Of a stretch of DNA of 12,948 nucleotides, positions 1-6,432 are shown in pieces. The stretch comes from Betaproteobacteria bacterium (GTDB lineage Bacteria; Pseudomonadota; Gammaproteobacteria; Burkholderiales; CAIKXV01). Within the stretch, counting starts at the first letter, position 1. Each line of letters opens with the position of its first letter. The stretch covers positions 1 through 12,948 of the forward strand of contig CANGUQ010000056.1 in assembly GCA_947456915.1 (NCBI GenBank). The letters are read 5' to 3'. Both the position numbers and the translations under genes were made by a program. The notes under the pieces are model-generated. The model saw only the letters and a list, made by a program, of their open reading frames with translations. It was not told the DNA's origin and made no database searches.

Positions 1-311
1 CCCGGCTCGACGCCGCCCGCGCGCAGCCAGGCACGCAGCCGCTCGTCATCCCAGGCCTCGACGCGGAGGCAGAAGTGATCGACGTTGCGTCCTTGCGCGC
101 CGGGGGCCGCACCGCCCTCGCGACCGATCGCTCCGTCGATCGACACCAGATCGATCAGCGAGCGTCCCGCACGCAGCTGCGTCAGCCCCATCTGCGGATT
201 GACCCGTTCGACCGTGCAGCCGAGCACGTCGCGATAGAAGGCCACCATGCGCCCGACGTCCACTGCGCGCAGCACGACGTGGTCGAGTTCGAGAGCACGG
301 ATCGGATTCAT
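1..311 (-). CDS. VOC-family (glyoxalase/dioxygenase fold) protein, partial
   Basis: The reading frame begins at the ATG complementary to 309-311 and stays open to the window edge, giving 103 residues; the C-terminal end is missing. The start MNPIRALELDHVVLRAVD is the typical first beta strand of a vicinal oxygen chelate domain, with His11 in the usual position of the first metal ligand. The segment 'MVAFYRDVLGC' (about 22-32) is the family helix and turn. 'NVDHFCLRV' (77-85) begins the second half-module, with His79 as a likely second ligand. VOC proteins include glyoxalases, extradiol dioxygenases and epimerases; the class cannot be fixed from this piece. The start lies 10 bases after the stop of Bug protein 1, so the two are probably co-transcribed. 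No clear Shine-Dalgarno precedes the ATG, which suggests translation coupled to the upstream gene. Confidence 0.88.
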   Translation of the reverse strand, partial: MNPIRALELDHVVLRAVDVGRMVAFYRDVLGCTVERVNPQMGLTQLRAGRSLIDLVSIDGAIGREGGAAPGAQGRNVDHFCLRVEAWDDERLRAWLRAGGVEP

Positions 312-321
312 CCGGGCGATG

Positions 322-1326
322 CTACTGCGCTTGCGCGCCCGACGCACGTACCACCGAGCCGAGCCTTGCGATCTCGCCCTTCAGGTGCGCAGCGAATTGC
401 GCGGGCGTCGATGCGCTGGGCTGCGCGCCCAGCTCGGCCAGCGTATCGCGCACGGCCTGGCTCGCGACGGCACGCGCCAGTTCCGCCGACAGCCGGTTGA
501 CCACCGGCACGGAAAGGCCTGCCGGGCCGAGCACGCCGCTGTAGATCATGATCTCGAAGCCGGGAAGGCCGGCTTCGGCGAGCGTCGGCAGATCGATGCC
601 TGCGACCCGCTTCGCCGAGGTCAGTCCGAGCGCACGCATGCGCCCGCTCTTCACGTGAGACATCACCGCCGGCGTCGTGCTCAGCGTGAGTTCGATGTCC
701 CCGGCGAGCACCGCCTGTACTGCCGGTGCCGATCCCTTGTAGCCGATCAGCTCGATCTTCATCCCGGCCGCGCTGTTCATCATGGCGCCAGCCACGTGGG
801 CGGTCGTACCCACGCCGCCAGTGCCGAGCGTGAGCGCGCCCGGCTTCGCTCGCGCGAGCGCGATCAGTTCCTTCACCGAGCGCACCGGGACCGATGGATG
901 CACAGCGAGCATCAGCGGGGAAGCCGCCACCAGTGCGACTGGCGTGAAGTCCTTCTCCGTGTCGTAGGGCAGCTTGCGGTAGAAGCTCGCGTTGATCGCG
1001 TGCGTGGTGACATCCTGGAACAGCAGCGTGTAGCCGTCGGGCACCGCGCGCGCGACCAGTTCGGAGGCGATCAGGGTCCCGGCACCCGGCCGGTTCTCCA
1101 CCACGACCTGCTGTCCGAGTCCCTCGCTCAGCCGCACCGCCACCGCGCGCGCGAGCACGTCGGTGATGCCGCCGGGCGCGAAGCCGGCGACCAGCCGCAC
1201 CGAGCGGCCGGGGTAGTCCTGGGCGAGGACGGATGCGCACGGACCGGCGAGCGCGAGGGCCGAGGCGATGATCGCCCGCGGCAACGCTGCACGGACGGGG
1301 CGCGGCGACGGCAGCGGGCGGGACAT
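322..1326 (-). CDS. Bug/TctC-family tripartite tricarboxylate transporter substrate-binding protein (Bug protein 1)
   Basis: This is a 334-residue periplasmic solute receptor of the Bug family, which binds small carboxylates or other anions. The signal peptide is clear: arginines near the N terminus, a hydrophobic stretch (about 19-28), and probable cleavage after Ala35 (VLA-QDYP). The mature protein begins with the family hallmark QDYPGRSVRLVAGFAPGG; Asp56 in 'PGGITDVLAR' is the usual ligand-contact position. Other family blocks are 'ENRPGAG', 'PDGYTLLF', 'KLPYDTEKDF', 'VHPSVPV', 'YKGSAPAVQAVLAGDIEL' and 'LPTLAEAGLPGFE'. Length is normal. ATG at 1326 is chosen for the signal peptide and an upstream GGAGGAG about 10 bases away. 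No TctA or TctB subunit is nearby. The substrate is unknown; co-transcription with the VOC gene is likely. Confidence 0.95.
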   Translation of the reverse strand: MSRPLPSPRPVRAALPRAIIASALALAGPCASVLAQDYPGRSVRLVAGFAPGGITDVLARAVAVRLSEGLGQQVVVENRPGAGTLIASELVARAVPDGYTLLFQDVTTHAINASFYRKLPYDTEKDFTPVALVAASPLMLAVHPSVPVRSVKELIALARAKPGALTLGTGGVGTTAHVAGAMMNSAAGMKIELIGYKGSAPAVQAVLAGDIELTLSTTPAVMSHVKSGRMRALGLTSAKRVAGIDLPTLAEAGLPGFEIMIYSGVLGPAGLSVPVVNRLSAELARAVASQAVRDTLAELGAQPSASTPAQFAAHLKGEIARLGSVVRASGAQAQ

Positions 1327-1379
1327 GCGGTGGCTGCTCCTCCGTACGAGCGGCGTTGGCGTGCGCGGGCAGCACGTGC

Positions 1380-1438
1380 AACCGGTTCAAGCAAGAACGG
1401 TACCGGTCGGTGCGACAGTGTGCAGTTCAACCGCGGTT
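1380..1438. promoter_or_regulatory. Pair of related palindromes, possible operator
   Basis: AACCGGTT (1380-1387) and AACCGCGGTT (1429-1438) are both perfect palindromes. Both sit in a CAACCG...GGTTC context, with starts 49 bases apart, between divergent promoters. This fits two half-related sites for one regulator, but GC-rich intergenic DNA gives short palindromes by chance. Inference only. Confidence 0.25.
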
Positions 1439-1566
1439 CGCGTCGAGAGGCCGGCGCGGCAGCGCGTCGGGCAGCCGCCGTTGCCGGAATGGCGGCCGGA
1501 CGGATTGCGCCGCGCAACCGTTCACGACGCGGACGCAGCGGCGGGGGCAGTTCTGCGGGACGCCAG

Positions 1567-1574
1567 CCCCCCCC
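1567..1574. repeat. Poly-C tract (C8)
   Basis: Eight consecutive C residues lie in non-coding DNA 116 bases upstream of the CoA-transferase start. Poly-C tracts in Bordetella promoters (fim genes) are known sites of slippage; whether this one varies or affects a promoter cannot be told from one sequence. Confidence 0.6.
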
Positions 1575-1677
1575 TTGCGGGAAGCGGGCGCGCCCACAGT
1601 ATCGATTCGGGGGTAGCATGCGCACTGACGCGAGATCCGGCCGGCTGCGCGGCGGTCGACACCCCGGACCCGTCGGT

Positions 1678-1684
1678 GGAGGAG
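1678..1684 (+). promoter_or_regulatory. Ribosome binding site fixing a TTG start
   Basis: GGAGGAG ends six bases before TTG at 1691. This strong Shine-Dalgarno at ideal spacing fixes the CoA-transferase start at a TTG codon, since no in-frame ATG lies nearby. The longer open frame upstream has no family-like sequence. Confidence 0.75.
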
Positions 1685-1690
1685 CCAGGG

Positions 1691-3106
1691 TTGGACAAGG
1701 TATTCGCTTCGGCGCGCGAGGCGCTCGCCGACGTCGCCGACGGGGCGACCATCGCCATTGGCGGTTTCAGTGTCGGGCATCGTTTCGCCCTGGGACTGAT
1801 CGGTGCGCTGCGCGAGAAGGGTACGCGCGACCTGTGTCTGGTCTGCAATTCGCTGGGCGCACCCGGCGAACTGCGCGGGCAGGTACTCGCCGAGAACCGG
1901 CAGGTGCGAAAGCTGATCGCCGCGTTCAGTATCCGCACCGGCATGAGCACCGCCGGCGAGGAACAGATCGCCGCTGGCGAGATGGAGGTCGAACTGGTGC
2001 CGCAAGGCATCCTGGTCGAGCGCTGCCGCGCCGGCGGCGCCGGCATTCCCGCCTTCTATGCGGCGGCGAGCACGGGCACCGCGATCGCCGCAGGGCGCGA
2101 GACCCGCGTGTTCGACGGGCGCACGTACGTGCTTGAACCGGCGATCCGCGTCGACTACGCGCTGCTGCGCGCCTTTCGCGCCGATCGCGCCGGCAACGTG
2201 CAGTTCCGCGGCGGCAGCCAGAATCTGAACACCGCGTTTGCCAAGGCCGCGAGGATTGCCATCGTCGAGGTCGACGAGGTCGTGGAGACCGGCGAACTCG
2301 CCCCGGAACTGATCAACCTGCCCGGCATCTTCGTGCAGCGAGTGGTCAGGACCACGAACGCCTGGGATCCGACCCAGGTGCCGCAGTCGAAGCGCCGCGC
2401 GGCGGACAAGCCGCGCCTGTATCGCGGCAGGCCGGCGCTCACCCGCGCCCAGATCGCCGAGCGCGCCGCTGCGCTCGTGCGCGAAGGCACCTACGTCAAC
2501 CTCGGCGTGGGCATCCCGACGCTGCTGTCGAATCACCTGGGTGTACGCGACGTGGTGCTGCATGCCGAGAACGGCGTGCTCGGCTACGGAGCGATCGTGA
2601 ACGGCACCGAGGTCGATCCCGACATCTACAACGCGAGCGGCCAGTACGTCGAGCTCAAGCCCGGCGCCTCGTTCTTCGACTCGGTCACCTCGTTCGAAAT
2701 GGCCCGCGGCGGGCGCATCGACACCGTCGTGCTGGGCGCCTACGAGGTCGACGCCGAGGGCAGCGTGTCGAACTGGAGCACCGGCGACGTGCGTCTGGGC
2801 GGCATCGGTGGTGCGATGGACCTGATCAGCGGCAACACCGAGCTGATCATCGTGATGGAGCACTGCGACAGCAAGGGTGGAGCCAAGCTGCGACGGCGCT
2901 GCCGCTTTCCGCTGACCGGGCAGGCCTGCGTCGATCACGTGGTGACCGATCTCGCCCTGCTGTCGTGGAACGGCAGCGGCTTCACCCTGCGCGAGATCGC
3001 CCCCGGCTTCTCGGTCGAGGACGTGCTCGCACTCACCGAGATGCAGGTGACGCTCGCGCCGCAGGTGTCCACCATGCGGGTCGGGACGGCACCGCCTGCG
3101 GGCTGA
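1691..3106 (+). CDS. Fused A+B family I (3-oxoacid type) CoA-transferase
   Basis: The 471-residue product joins both subunits of a family I CoA-transferase in one chain, as in SCOT and acetate/acyl CoA-transferases. It moves CoA between a carboxylate and an acyl-CoA through an enzyme-bound glutamyl-CoA thioester. The A half (about 1-235) shows 'GATIAIGGFSVGH' near the N terminus and the signature 'GAGIPAFY' (117-124). The B half (about 251-465) shows 'YVNLGVGIPTLLSNHL' and the active-site block 'HAENGVLGYG' (291-300), in which Glu293 is the expected catalytic glutamate. Length matches mature fused enzymes. It faces Bug protein 2 tail to tail and is divergent from Bug protein 1, so it is probably a single-gene unit activating an imported or catabolic acid. 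The acid is unknown. The family call is firm; the substrate is open. Confidence 0.93.
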   Translation: MDKVFASAREALADVADGATIAIGGFSVGHRFALGLIGALREKGTRDLCLVCNSLGAPGELRGQVLAENRQVRKLIAAFSIRTGMSTAGEEQIAAGEMEVELVPQGILVERCRAGGAGIPAFYAAASTGTAIAAGRETRVFDGRTYVLEPAIRVDYALLRAFRADRAGNVQFRGGSQNLNTAFAKAARIAIVEVDEVVETGELAPELINLPGIFVQRVVRTTNAWDPTQVPQSKRRAADKPRLYRGRPALTRAQIAERAAALVREGTYVNLGVGIPTLLSNHLGVRDVVLHAENGVLGYGAIVNGTEVDPDIYNASGQYVELKPGASFFDSVTSFEMARGGRIDTVVLGAYEVDAEGSVSNWSTGDVRLGGIGGAMDLISGNTELIIVMEHCDSKGGAKLRRRCRFPLTGQACVDHVVTDLALLSWNGSGFTLREIAPGFSVEDVLALTEMQVTLAPQVSTMRVGTAPPAG

Positions 3107-3122
3107 GACGCCGGAGCACAGG

Positions 3123-3140
3123 CCGCGCGCCAGCGCGCGG
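3123..3140. terminator. GC-rich hairpin between convergent genes, possible bidirectional terminator
   Basis: CCGCGCG (3123-3129), loop CCAG, CGCGCGG (3134-3140) forms a perfect 7-bp stem. It lies in the 40-base gap between the CoA-transferase stop and the stop of Bug protein 2. There is no T tract on either side, so it is not a classical intrinsic terminator, but position and stability fit an end-of-transcript structure. Confidence 0.4.
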
Positions 3141-3146
3141 GTGCAG

Positions 3147-4133
3147 TCACTCGGCCCGGATCTGCGCCTTCTGCGCCACCACGCGAAAGCGCTCGATATC
3201 GGACCTGATCAGCGCTGCGAACTCCTCGGGCGTGTTGCCGGCCGGACGCGCACCGACGGATTCGAGCCGCTCGCGGATGTCGGGCATCGCCAGCGTGCGC
3301 TGCAGCTCGGCGTGCAGGCGATCGACGACCGGACGCGGAGTCCTGGCGGGCGTGAAGACGCCGAACCACGCGCTCGCGCCGTAATCCGGAAAACCGGCCT
3401 CGGCGAACGTCGGCACGTCGGGCGTCACCGCAAGGCGCTGCGGCGCACCGATCGCCAGCGGACGGATGCGCTTCTCGCGCACCATCGGCATCGCCGACAC
3501 CGCCGTGTCGAACATCGTGCTGACGTGGCCGGCCACCAGATCGGTCAGCGCAGGCGCGCTGCCCTTGTAGGCGACGTGCACCAGCCTGATGCCCGCCTGC
3601 AGCCCGAACGCCTCGGCGAGGAAGTGCGAGAAGCTGCCCACGCCCCAGGTCGCGTAGGTGATCTGTCCCGGCCGCTGTCTCGCCAGGGCAACCAGGTCCT
3701 TGACGCTCTTCACCGGCAGCGACGGGTGCACCGACAGCACGAACGGCGTCTCGACCAGACGGCTGATCGGCTGGAAGTCGCGCTGCACGTCGAACGGCAG
3801 CTTGTCGTAGATCGCCGAGTTGGTGGCGAAGTTGCCGATCGTGCCGAACAGCAGCGTGTATCCGTCGGGCGGCGACTTGGCGGTGATCTCCATCGCGATG
3901 ATGCCCGAGGCGCCCGCCCGATTGTCGATGACCACCGGCTGCCTGAAGGTCTCGCTCAGCTTCTGCGCCACCGGCCGGATGATGAAGTCGGATGCACCGC
4001 CAGGCGCGGTGGACACGATCATCCGGATCTGCTTCGTCGGATAGTCCTGAGCCTGGGCTGCGCCCGCGCAGCAAAGGCCGGCCCAGACGATGGCGCGGCA
4101 GAGCGCCGCGCGCCCGGCAGTCGAGTAGCGCAT
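3147..4133 (-). CDS. Bug/TctC-family tripartite tricarboxylate transporter substrate-binding protein (Bug protein 2)
   Basis: This 328-residue periplasmic receptor has a signal peptide with a basic start, a hydrophobic core (about 13-25) and likely cleavage after Ala28 (AQA-QDYP). The mature start QDYPTKQIRMIVSTAPGG carries the family binding loop, with Asp49 in 'PGGASDF'. Further family blocks are 'IDNRAGASG', 'PDGYTLLFG', 'KLPFDVQRDFQPI', 'VHPSLPVKSVKDL', 'VAYKGSAPALTDLVAGHV' and 'VPTFAEAGFPDYG'. The ATG at 4133 follows a strong purine-rich site (GGGGAGGAGG, four bases away). It differs clearly from the other two Bug proteins here, so it is not a recent duplicate. The isomerase and exported hydrolase lie upstream on the same strand. 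A 225-base gap before this gene may hold its own promoter. Confidence 0.95.
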   Translation of the reverse strand: MRYSTAGRAALCRAIVWAGLCCAGAAQAQDYPTKQIRMIVSTAPGGASDFIIRPVAQKLSETFRQPVVIDNRAGASGIIAMEITAKSPPDGYTLLFGTIGNFATNSAIYDKLPFDVQRDFQPISRLVETPFVLSVHPSLPVKSVKDLVALARQRPGQITYATWGVGSFSHFLAEAFGLQAGIRLVHVAYKGSAPALTDLVAGHVSTMFDTAVSAMPMVREKRIRPLAIGAPQRLAVTPDVPTFAEAGFPDYGASAWFGVFTPARTPRPVVDRLHAELQRTLAMPDIRERLESVGARPAGNTPEEFAALIRSDIERFRVVAQKAQIRAE

Positions 4134-4281
4134 CGGACCTCCTCCCCTGTCTAGTGCAGGTGTGAACGCATACGGGTGCGAAACTGTGCCGGCGTGACGC
4201 GCGGGCGGATCTGCTGCGGGTGAGCGCCGATGGCTCGGTGGCCCGGTTGCGCAGACCCTTGCCGAAGCGTCTCGCCCGCGC

Positions 4282-4301
4282 CGGACAGTGCACGGACAGT
4301 G
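4282..4301. promoter_or_regulatory. 9-bp direct repeat with 11-bp period upstream of Bug protein 2
   Basis: CGGACAGTG occurs at 4282-4290 and again at 4293-4301. The copies lie on the same DNA face about one helical turn apart, inside the 225-base gap between the hydrolase and Bug protein 2. On the minus strand the repeat borders TGGTACACT, which resembles an extended -10 element, but no good -35 precedes it. Could be an operator; unproven. Confidence 0.35.
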
Positions 4302-4358
4302 TACCAGCGCGCCTGCTCGCGAGGACGAGGACCGCTGCCGCGGCTGCGCGCGCCCGCC

Positions 4359-5225
4359 TCAGTCGACGACGGCAGCGATCCTGCGCTCGATGATCCAGTC
4401 GTGAATCGCCCGCATCACCTGCTGCTCGCGTCCGACGAAACCGTGGGCGGTGAACGCCGCGCAGGCGTCACCTCTGGGGTTGATCGCGCCCTCGACCGTG
4501 ATCAGCGGAATACCCCTGCGGCGCGCAGCGACGCTCGAATGGCGCGTCACGCCGCACGGGTCCTCGCGATGGTGCACGAACAGTTGCGGAACCTTCGCGC
4601 GCGACCAGTCGAACCCGGCCATCGGCACACCGTGCGCCCGCGCACCGGGGCGGGGATCGGTGAACGTCGCGGTGTGAACCGCGCCGTCGATGCGACCCTC
4701 CAGCCCGAGCGCGAGGAACGACGTCGAGACCGTGCCGTAGCTGGTGCCGACGATGTACACCTGCCGGGCGCCGTGCTTCTCGCGCACCGCTGCGACGACG
4801 TCCGCGATATCCGCGACGTGCCGGCTGGAGGCGCGGTACGCGTCGCCGCAGTCGGTCCACTGATCGACCGGGCAGTCGACCGCCACGGTGAACACGCGCT
4901 CGCTGTTCAGATGCCGCCGCGCGCGGATCAGGAAATTCCCGTTGAGGTCGAAGACGACGGCGCCCGCCTCCTCGCGCAGGCGAAGCACGCCCGGGTATCC
5001 CGGAAACAGCAGGACCGCCACGTCGGCGCCGTCGCCCGAGCCGGTGCGGCGACTGATCAGCACGTTGAGATCGACGCCGCGGGCAAGCCGGATCGCGTGC
5101 AGCGATTCGCTCAGCCCCTCGGCGGCGCCCTGCGCGCGCGCCGCAGGAGCGAGCCCCAGCAGCACCAGCAGCACCAGCAGCACCAGAAGACATCGCCGGT
5201 GCGCGGCGATGTTCGCCGCCGGCAC
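4359..5225 (-). CDS. Exported alpha/beta hydrolase
   Basis: Read from GTG at 5225, the product has 288 residues. It starts with a textbook signal peptide: two arginines (10-11), a leucine/valine core (about 13-25) and an ARA-QG cleavage site near residue 31. The mature part is an alpha/beta hydrolase. 'FPGYPG' (74-79) suits the oxyanion loop, 'GTSYG' (160-164) is the nucleophile elbow with Ser162, and Asp222 in 'HHREDPC' and His261 in 'TAHGF' complete a plausible triad. Four cysteines (118, 126, 224, 255) could form disulfides in the periplasm. An ester or amide substrate is likely but unidentified. GTG at 5225 is preferred because TTG codons at 5276 or 5270 would put a charged tail before the signal peptide and overlap the isomerase. 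The only ribosome binding candidate is a weak GGGG. The gap to the isomerase stop is 16 bases, so co-transcription is probable. Confidence 0.85.
   Translation of the reverse strand: MPAANIAAHRRCLLVLLVLLVLLGLAPAARAQGAAEGLSESLHAIRLARGVDLNVLISRRTGSGDGADVAVLLFPGYPGVLRLREEAGAVVFDLNGNFLIRARRHLNSERVFTVAVDCPVDQWTDCGDAYRASSRHVADIADVVAAVREKHGARQVYIVGTSYGTVSTSFLALGLEGRIDGAVHTATFTDPRPGARAHGVPMAGFDWSRAKVPQLFVHHREDPCGVTRHSSVAARRRGIPLITVEGAINPRGDACAAFTAHGFVGREQQVMRAIHDWIIERRIAAVVD
5157..5189. repeat. 9-bp in-frame tandem repeat in the hydrolase signal peptide
   Basis: CAGCAGCAC repeats about three and a half times on the plus strand. Read on the minus strand it encodes the Leu-Val-Leu units of the signal peptide core. 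The unit is a multiple of three, so gain or loss of a copy would keep the frame and change only the length of the hydrophobic core. Confidence 0.7.
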
Positions 5226-5241
5226 CGACGCACCCCGCAGG

Positions 5242-6042
5242 TCAGGCGCGCAACAGCTTCGGCGGCGCAACGGCAAAGGCGCTCTGATCGATCGGCTGCA
5301 GGTGCTTCTCCAGCAGCTGCCCGTAGCCGGTCACCGGAATGCGCAGGTCGATCAGGCGCATGCACGCCCAGAAGCAGGCCTGATTGCTGGTCACCACCGG
5401 CTTGCCGAAATCGCGCTCGATCTCGGCGATGATGTCGATCGTCGCGAGATTGGTGCACGAGATGAAGATCGCCTCGGCGTCGTCGCGGTCGATCTCCTTC
5501 GCCATCCGGTAGACGACCTCCGGCGGCACACGGCCGATGCCGCGCCGTTCCTCCTGCGTGTCGCCGAGCTTCAGGCCGTGCAGCGATACGATCCTGAAAC
5601 CGTAGCTCTCGAAGAAGGCGACCTCGGCCTCGTTGACGAAATCGACGTAGGGCGTGCCCATCGCGATCCTGCGCACGCCCAGCGTACGCAGCGCCGCCGC
5701 GACGGCGCCGGCGGTCGCGGTGACCGGTGTGCCGGTCTGGGCCCGCATCTTGTCGAGCAGTTGCGGCAGCGGACAGATGAACGAGCCCGACGTACAGCCG
5801 TAGGCCAGCACGTCGACCTCGGCCGTGGCCAGTTCCTCGGCTGCTCGGTCGAGCGCATCGGCCATCCTGTTGTACGACTCGATGTCGGCCTTGCCGGTGA
5901 GCAGGACGCGGCTCGTGTGGATGGTCACGCCCGCGGGGGCCATCCTCCACCACTCCGGCTCGTTGATCGTGTTGGTCGAGGGCACGATCAGGCCGATCCT
6001 GGCCTTGTACCCGTACGGGCTGTACATCGACACGGCCTTCAT
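5242..6042 (-). CDS. Maleate cis-trans isomerase-like protein (Asp/Glu racemase superfamily)
   Basis: This 266-residue cytoplasmic enzyme belongs to the group holding maleate isomerase, arylmalonate decarboxylase and Asp/Glu/hydantoin racemases. 'IGLIVPSTNTINEPE' (16-30) is the N-terminal family signature, with Asn24 at the conserved substrate-binding position. 'AYGCTSGSF' (80-88) supplies Cys83 and 'FISCTNLATID' (193-203) supplies Cys196. Having both cysteines points to a maleate isomerase or racemase rather than arylmalonate decarboxylase, which keeps only one. The ATG at 6042 is preceded by GAGGAG six bases away; the open frame further upstream reads as compositional noise. The hydrolase follows 16 bases after the stop, then Bug protein 2. 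Together these suggest uptake and use of a dicarboxylate or a related acid. Maleate itself is a guess. Confidence 0.88.
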   Translation of the reverse strand: MKAVSMYSPYGYKARIGLIVPSTNTINEPEWWRMAPAGVTIHTSRVLLTGKADIESYNRMADALDRAAEELATAEVDVLAYGCTSGSFICPLPQLLDKMRAQTGTPVTATAGAVAAALRTLGVRRIAMGTPYVDFVNEAEVAFFESYGFRIVSLHGLKLGDTQEERRGIGRVPPEVVYRMAKEIDRDDAEAIFISCTNLATIDIIAEIERDFGKPVVTSNQACFWACMRLIDLRIPVTGYGQLLEKHLQPIDQSAFAVAPPKLLRA

Positions 6043-6114
6043 GGCGCACTCCTCGGCGTGGGTGACGGTGGTTGTCGCCGCAGGAAGGCCGGATTGCCTC
6101 CTGCTGCACCTGCC

Positions 6115-6120
6115 ATTGTA
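6115..6120 (-). promoter_or_regulatory. Possible -10 element for the isomerase operon
   Basis: TACAAT on the minus strand matches five of six bases of the sigma-70 -10 consensus. It would start a transcript about 65 bases before the isomerase ATG. No -35 hexamer sits at 16-18 bases; that stretch is filled by a GC-rich hairpin, so an activator may be needed if this is a promoter. Confidence 0.35.
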
Positions 6121-6127
6121 GACGCCT

Positions 6128-6148
6128 CGCCCGCGCGCGGCGCGGGCG
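6128..6148. repeat. Perfect 9-bp inverted repeat
   Basis: CGCCCGCGC (6128-6136), loop GCG, GCGCGGGCG (6140-6148). It lies immediately upstream of the -10-like element of the isomerase, where a spacer and -35 would be. It could be a regulator site or only GC-rich sequence. Confidence 0.4.
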
Positions 6149-6432
6149 CGCAACGACCGGCTCGGCGAAGGAGGCCGGAAGCCGGTTGCCGGCCTGCACG
6201 CGGCACCCCGCGCCTGGCGCACTGCCGTGCGTGCGGCGCACTGGGGACAACGGCGCCGCTGAGGGCAGCGGGCGTCGAGGTCACCGCAACCCGGGGTCGA
6301 TCGCGTCCGCTTCGGTAAACTGCGCCGGGAGCGCGACGTCACACGGGACCGCCCTGCCGCCTTTCACCTGCTGCCACCGCCCCGCATTCGTCGACGCCTG
6401 CAACCACCCCGGCTGCCCGCCGCCGCACACCG

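Larger units (their letters stand above)
1327..1690. other. Divergent intergenic region between Bug protein 1 and the CoA-transferase
   Basis: These 364 bases separate two divergent genes and must hold both promoters. No convincing sigma-70 pair stands out on either strand. Visible structure includes an 8-bp palindrome AACCGGTT (1380-1387), a 10-bp palindrome AACCGCGGTT (1429-1438) and a run of eight C residues (1567-1574). Frames open across this region read as arginine-, alanine- and glycine-rich sequence without family resemblance, so I call no gene here. Confidence 0.6.
6043..6432. other. Divergent intergenic region between the isomerase and the aminotransferase
   Basis: These 390 bases hold no gene I can support. 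They contain a -10-like element for the isomerase (6115-6120), a perfect 9-bp GC hairpin (6128-6148) and a second inverted repeat, AGGCCGG (6172-6178) with CCGGCCT (6189-6195). No clear promoter is visible for the aminotransferase. The stretch just before its start is C-rich and has no Shine-Dalgarno. Confidence 0.55.

Noticed and set aside
1268..1690. N-terminal extension of the CoA-transferase to an ATG at 1268
   Set aside because: The extension overlaps the divergent Bug gene, has no family sequence, and a far better start (TTG at 1691 with a strong ribosome binding site) exists.
247..2136. Long plus-strand open frame of 629 codons across Bug protein 1
   Set aside because: It is antisense to a clear Bug gene and its product is arginine- and histidine-rich with no family motif. 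Such frames are expected opposite real genes in GC-rich DNA.
1427..2938. Minus-strand open frame of 503 codons under the CoA-transferase
   Set aside because: Its composition is that of a mirror frame, while the plus strand encodes a well-conserved CoA-transferase.
2935..4293. Minus-strand frame of 452 codons overlapping Bug protein 2
   Set aside because: It is a shifted frame of the Bug gene; the real frame has the signal peptide and all family blocks.
5157..5189. CAG-rich repeat as a CRISPR or REP element
   Set aside because: The units are adjacent without spacers and are explained by Leu-Val codons in a signal peptide.
6043..6342. Upstream extension of the isomerase frame by 100 codons
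   Set aside because: The sequence is low-complexity arginine/alanine-rich, and the ATG at 6042 has a good ribosome binding site and the family N terminus.
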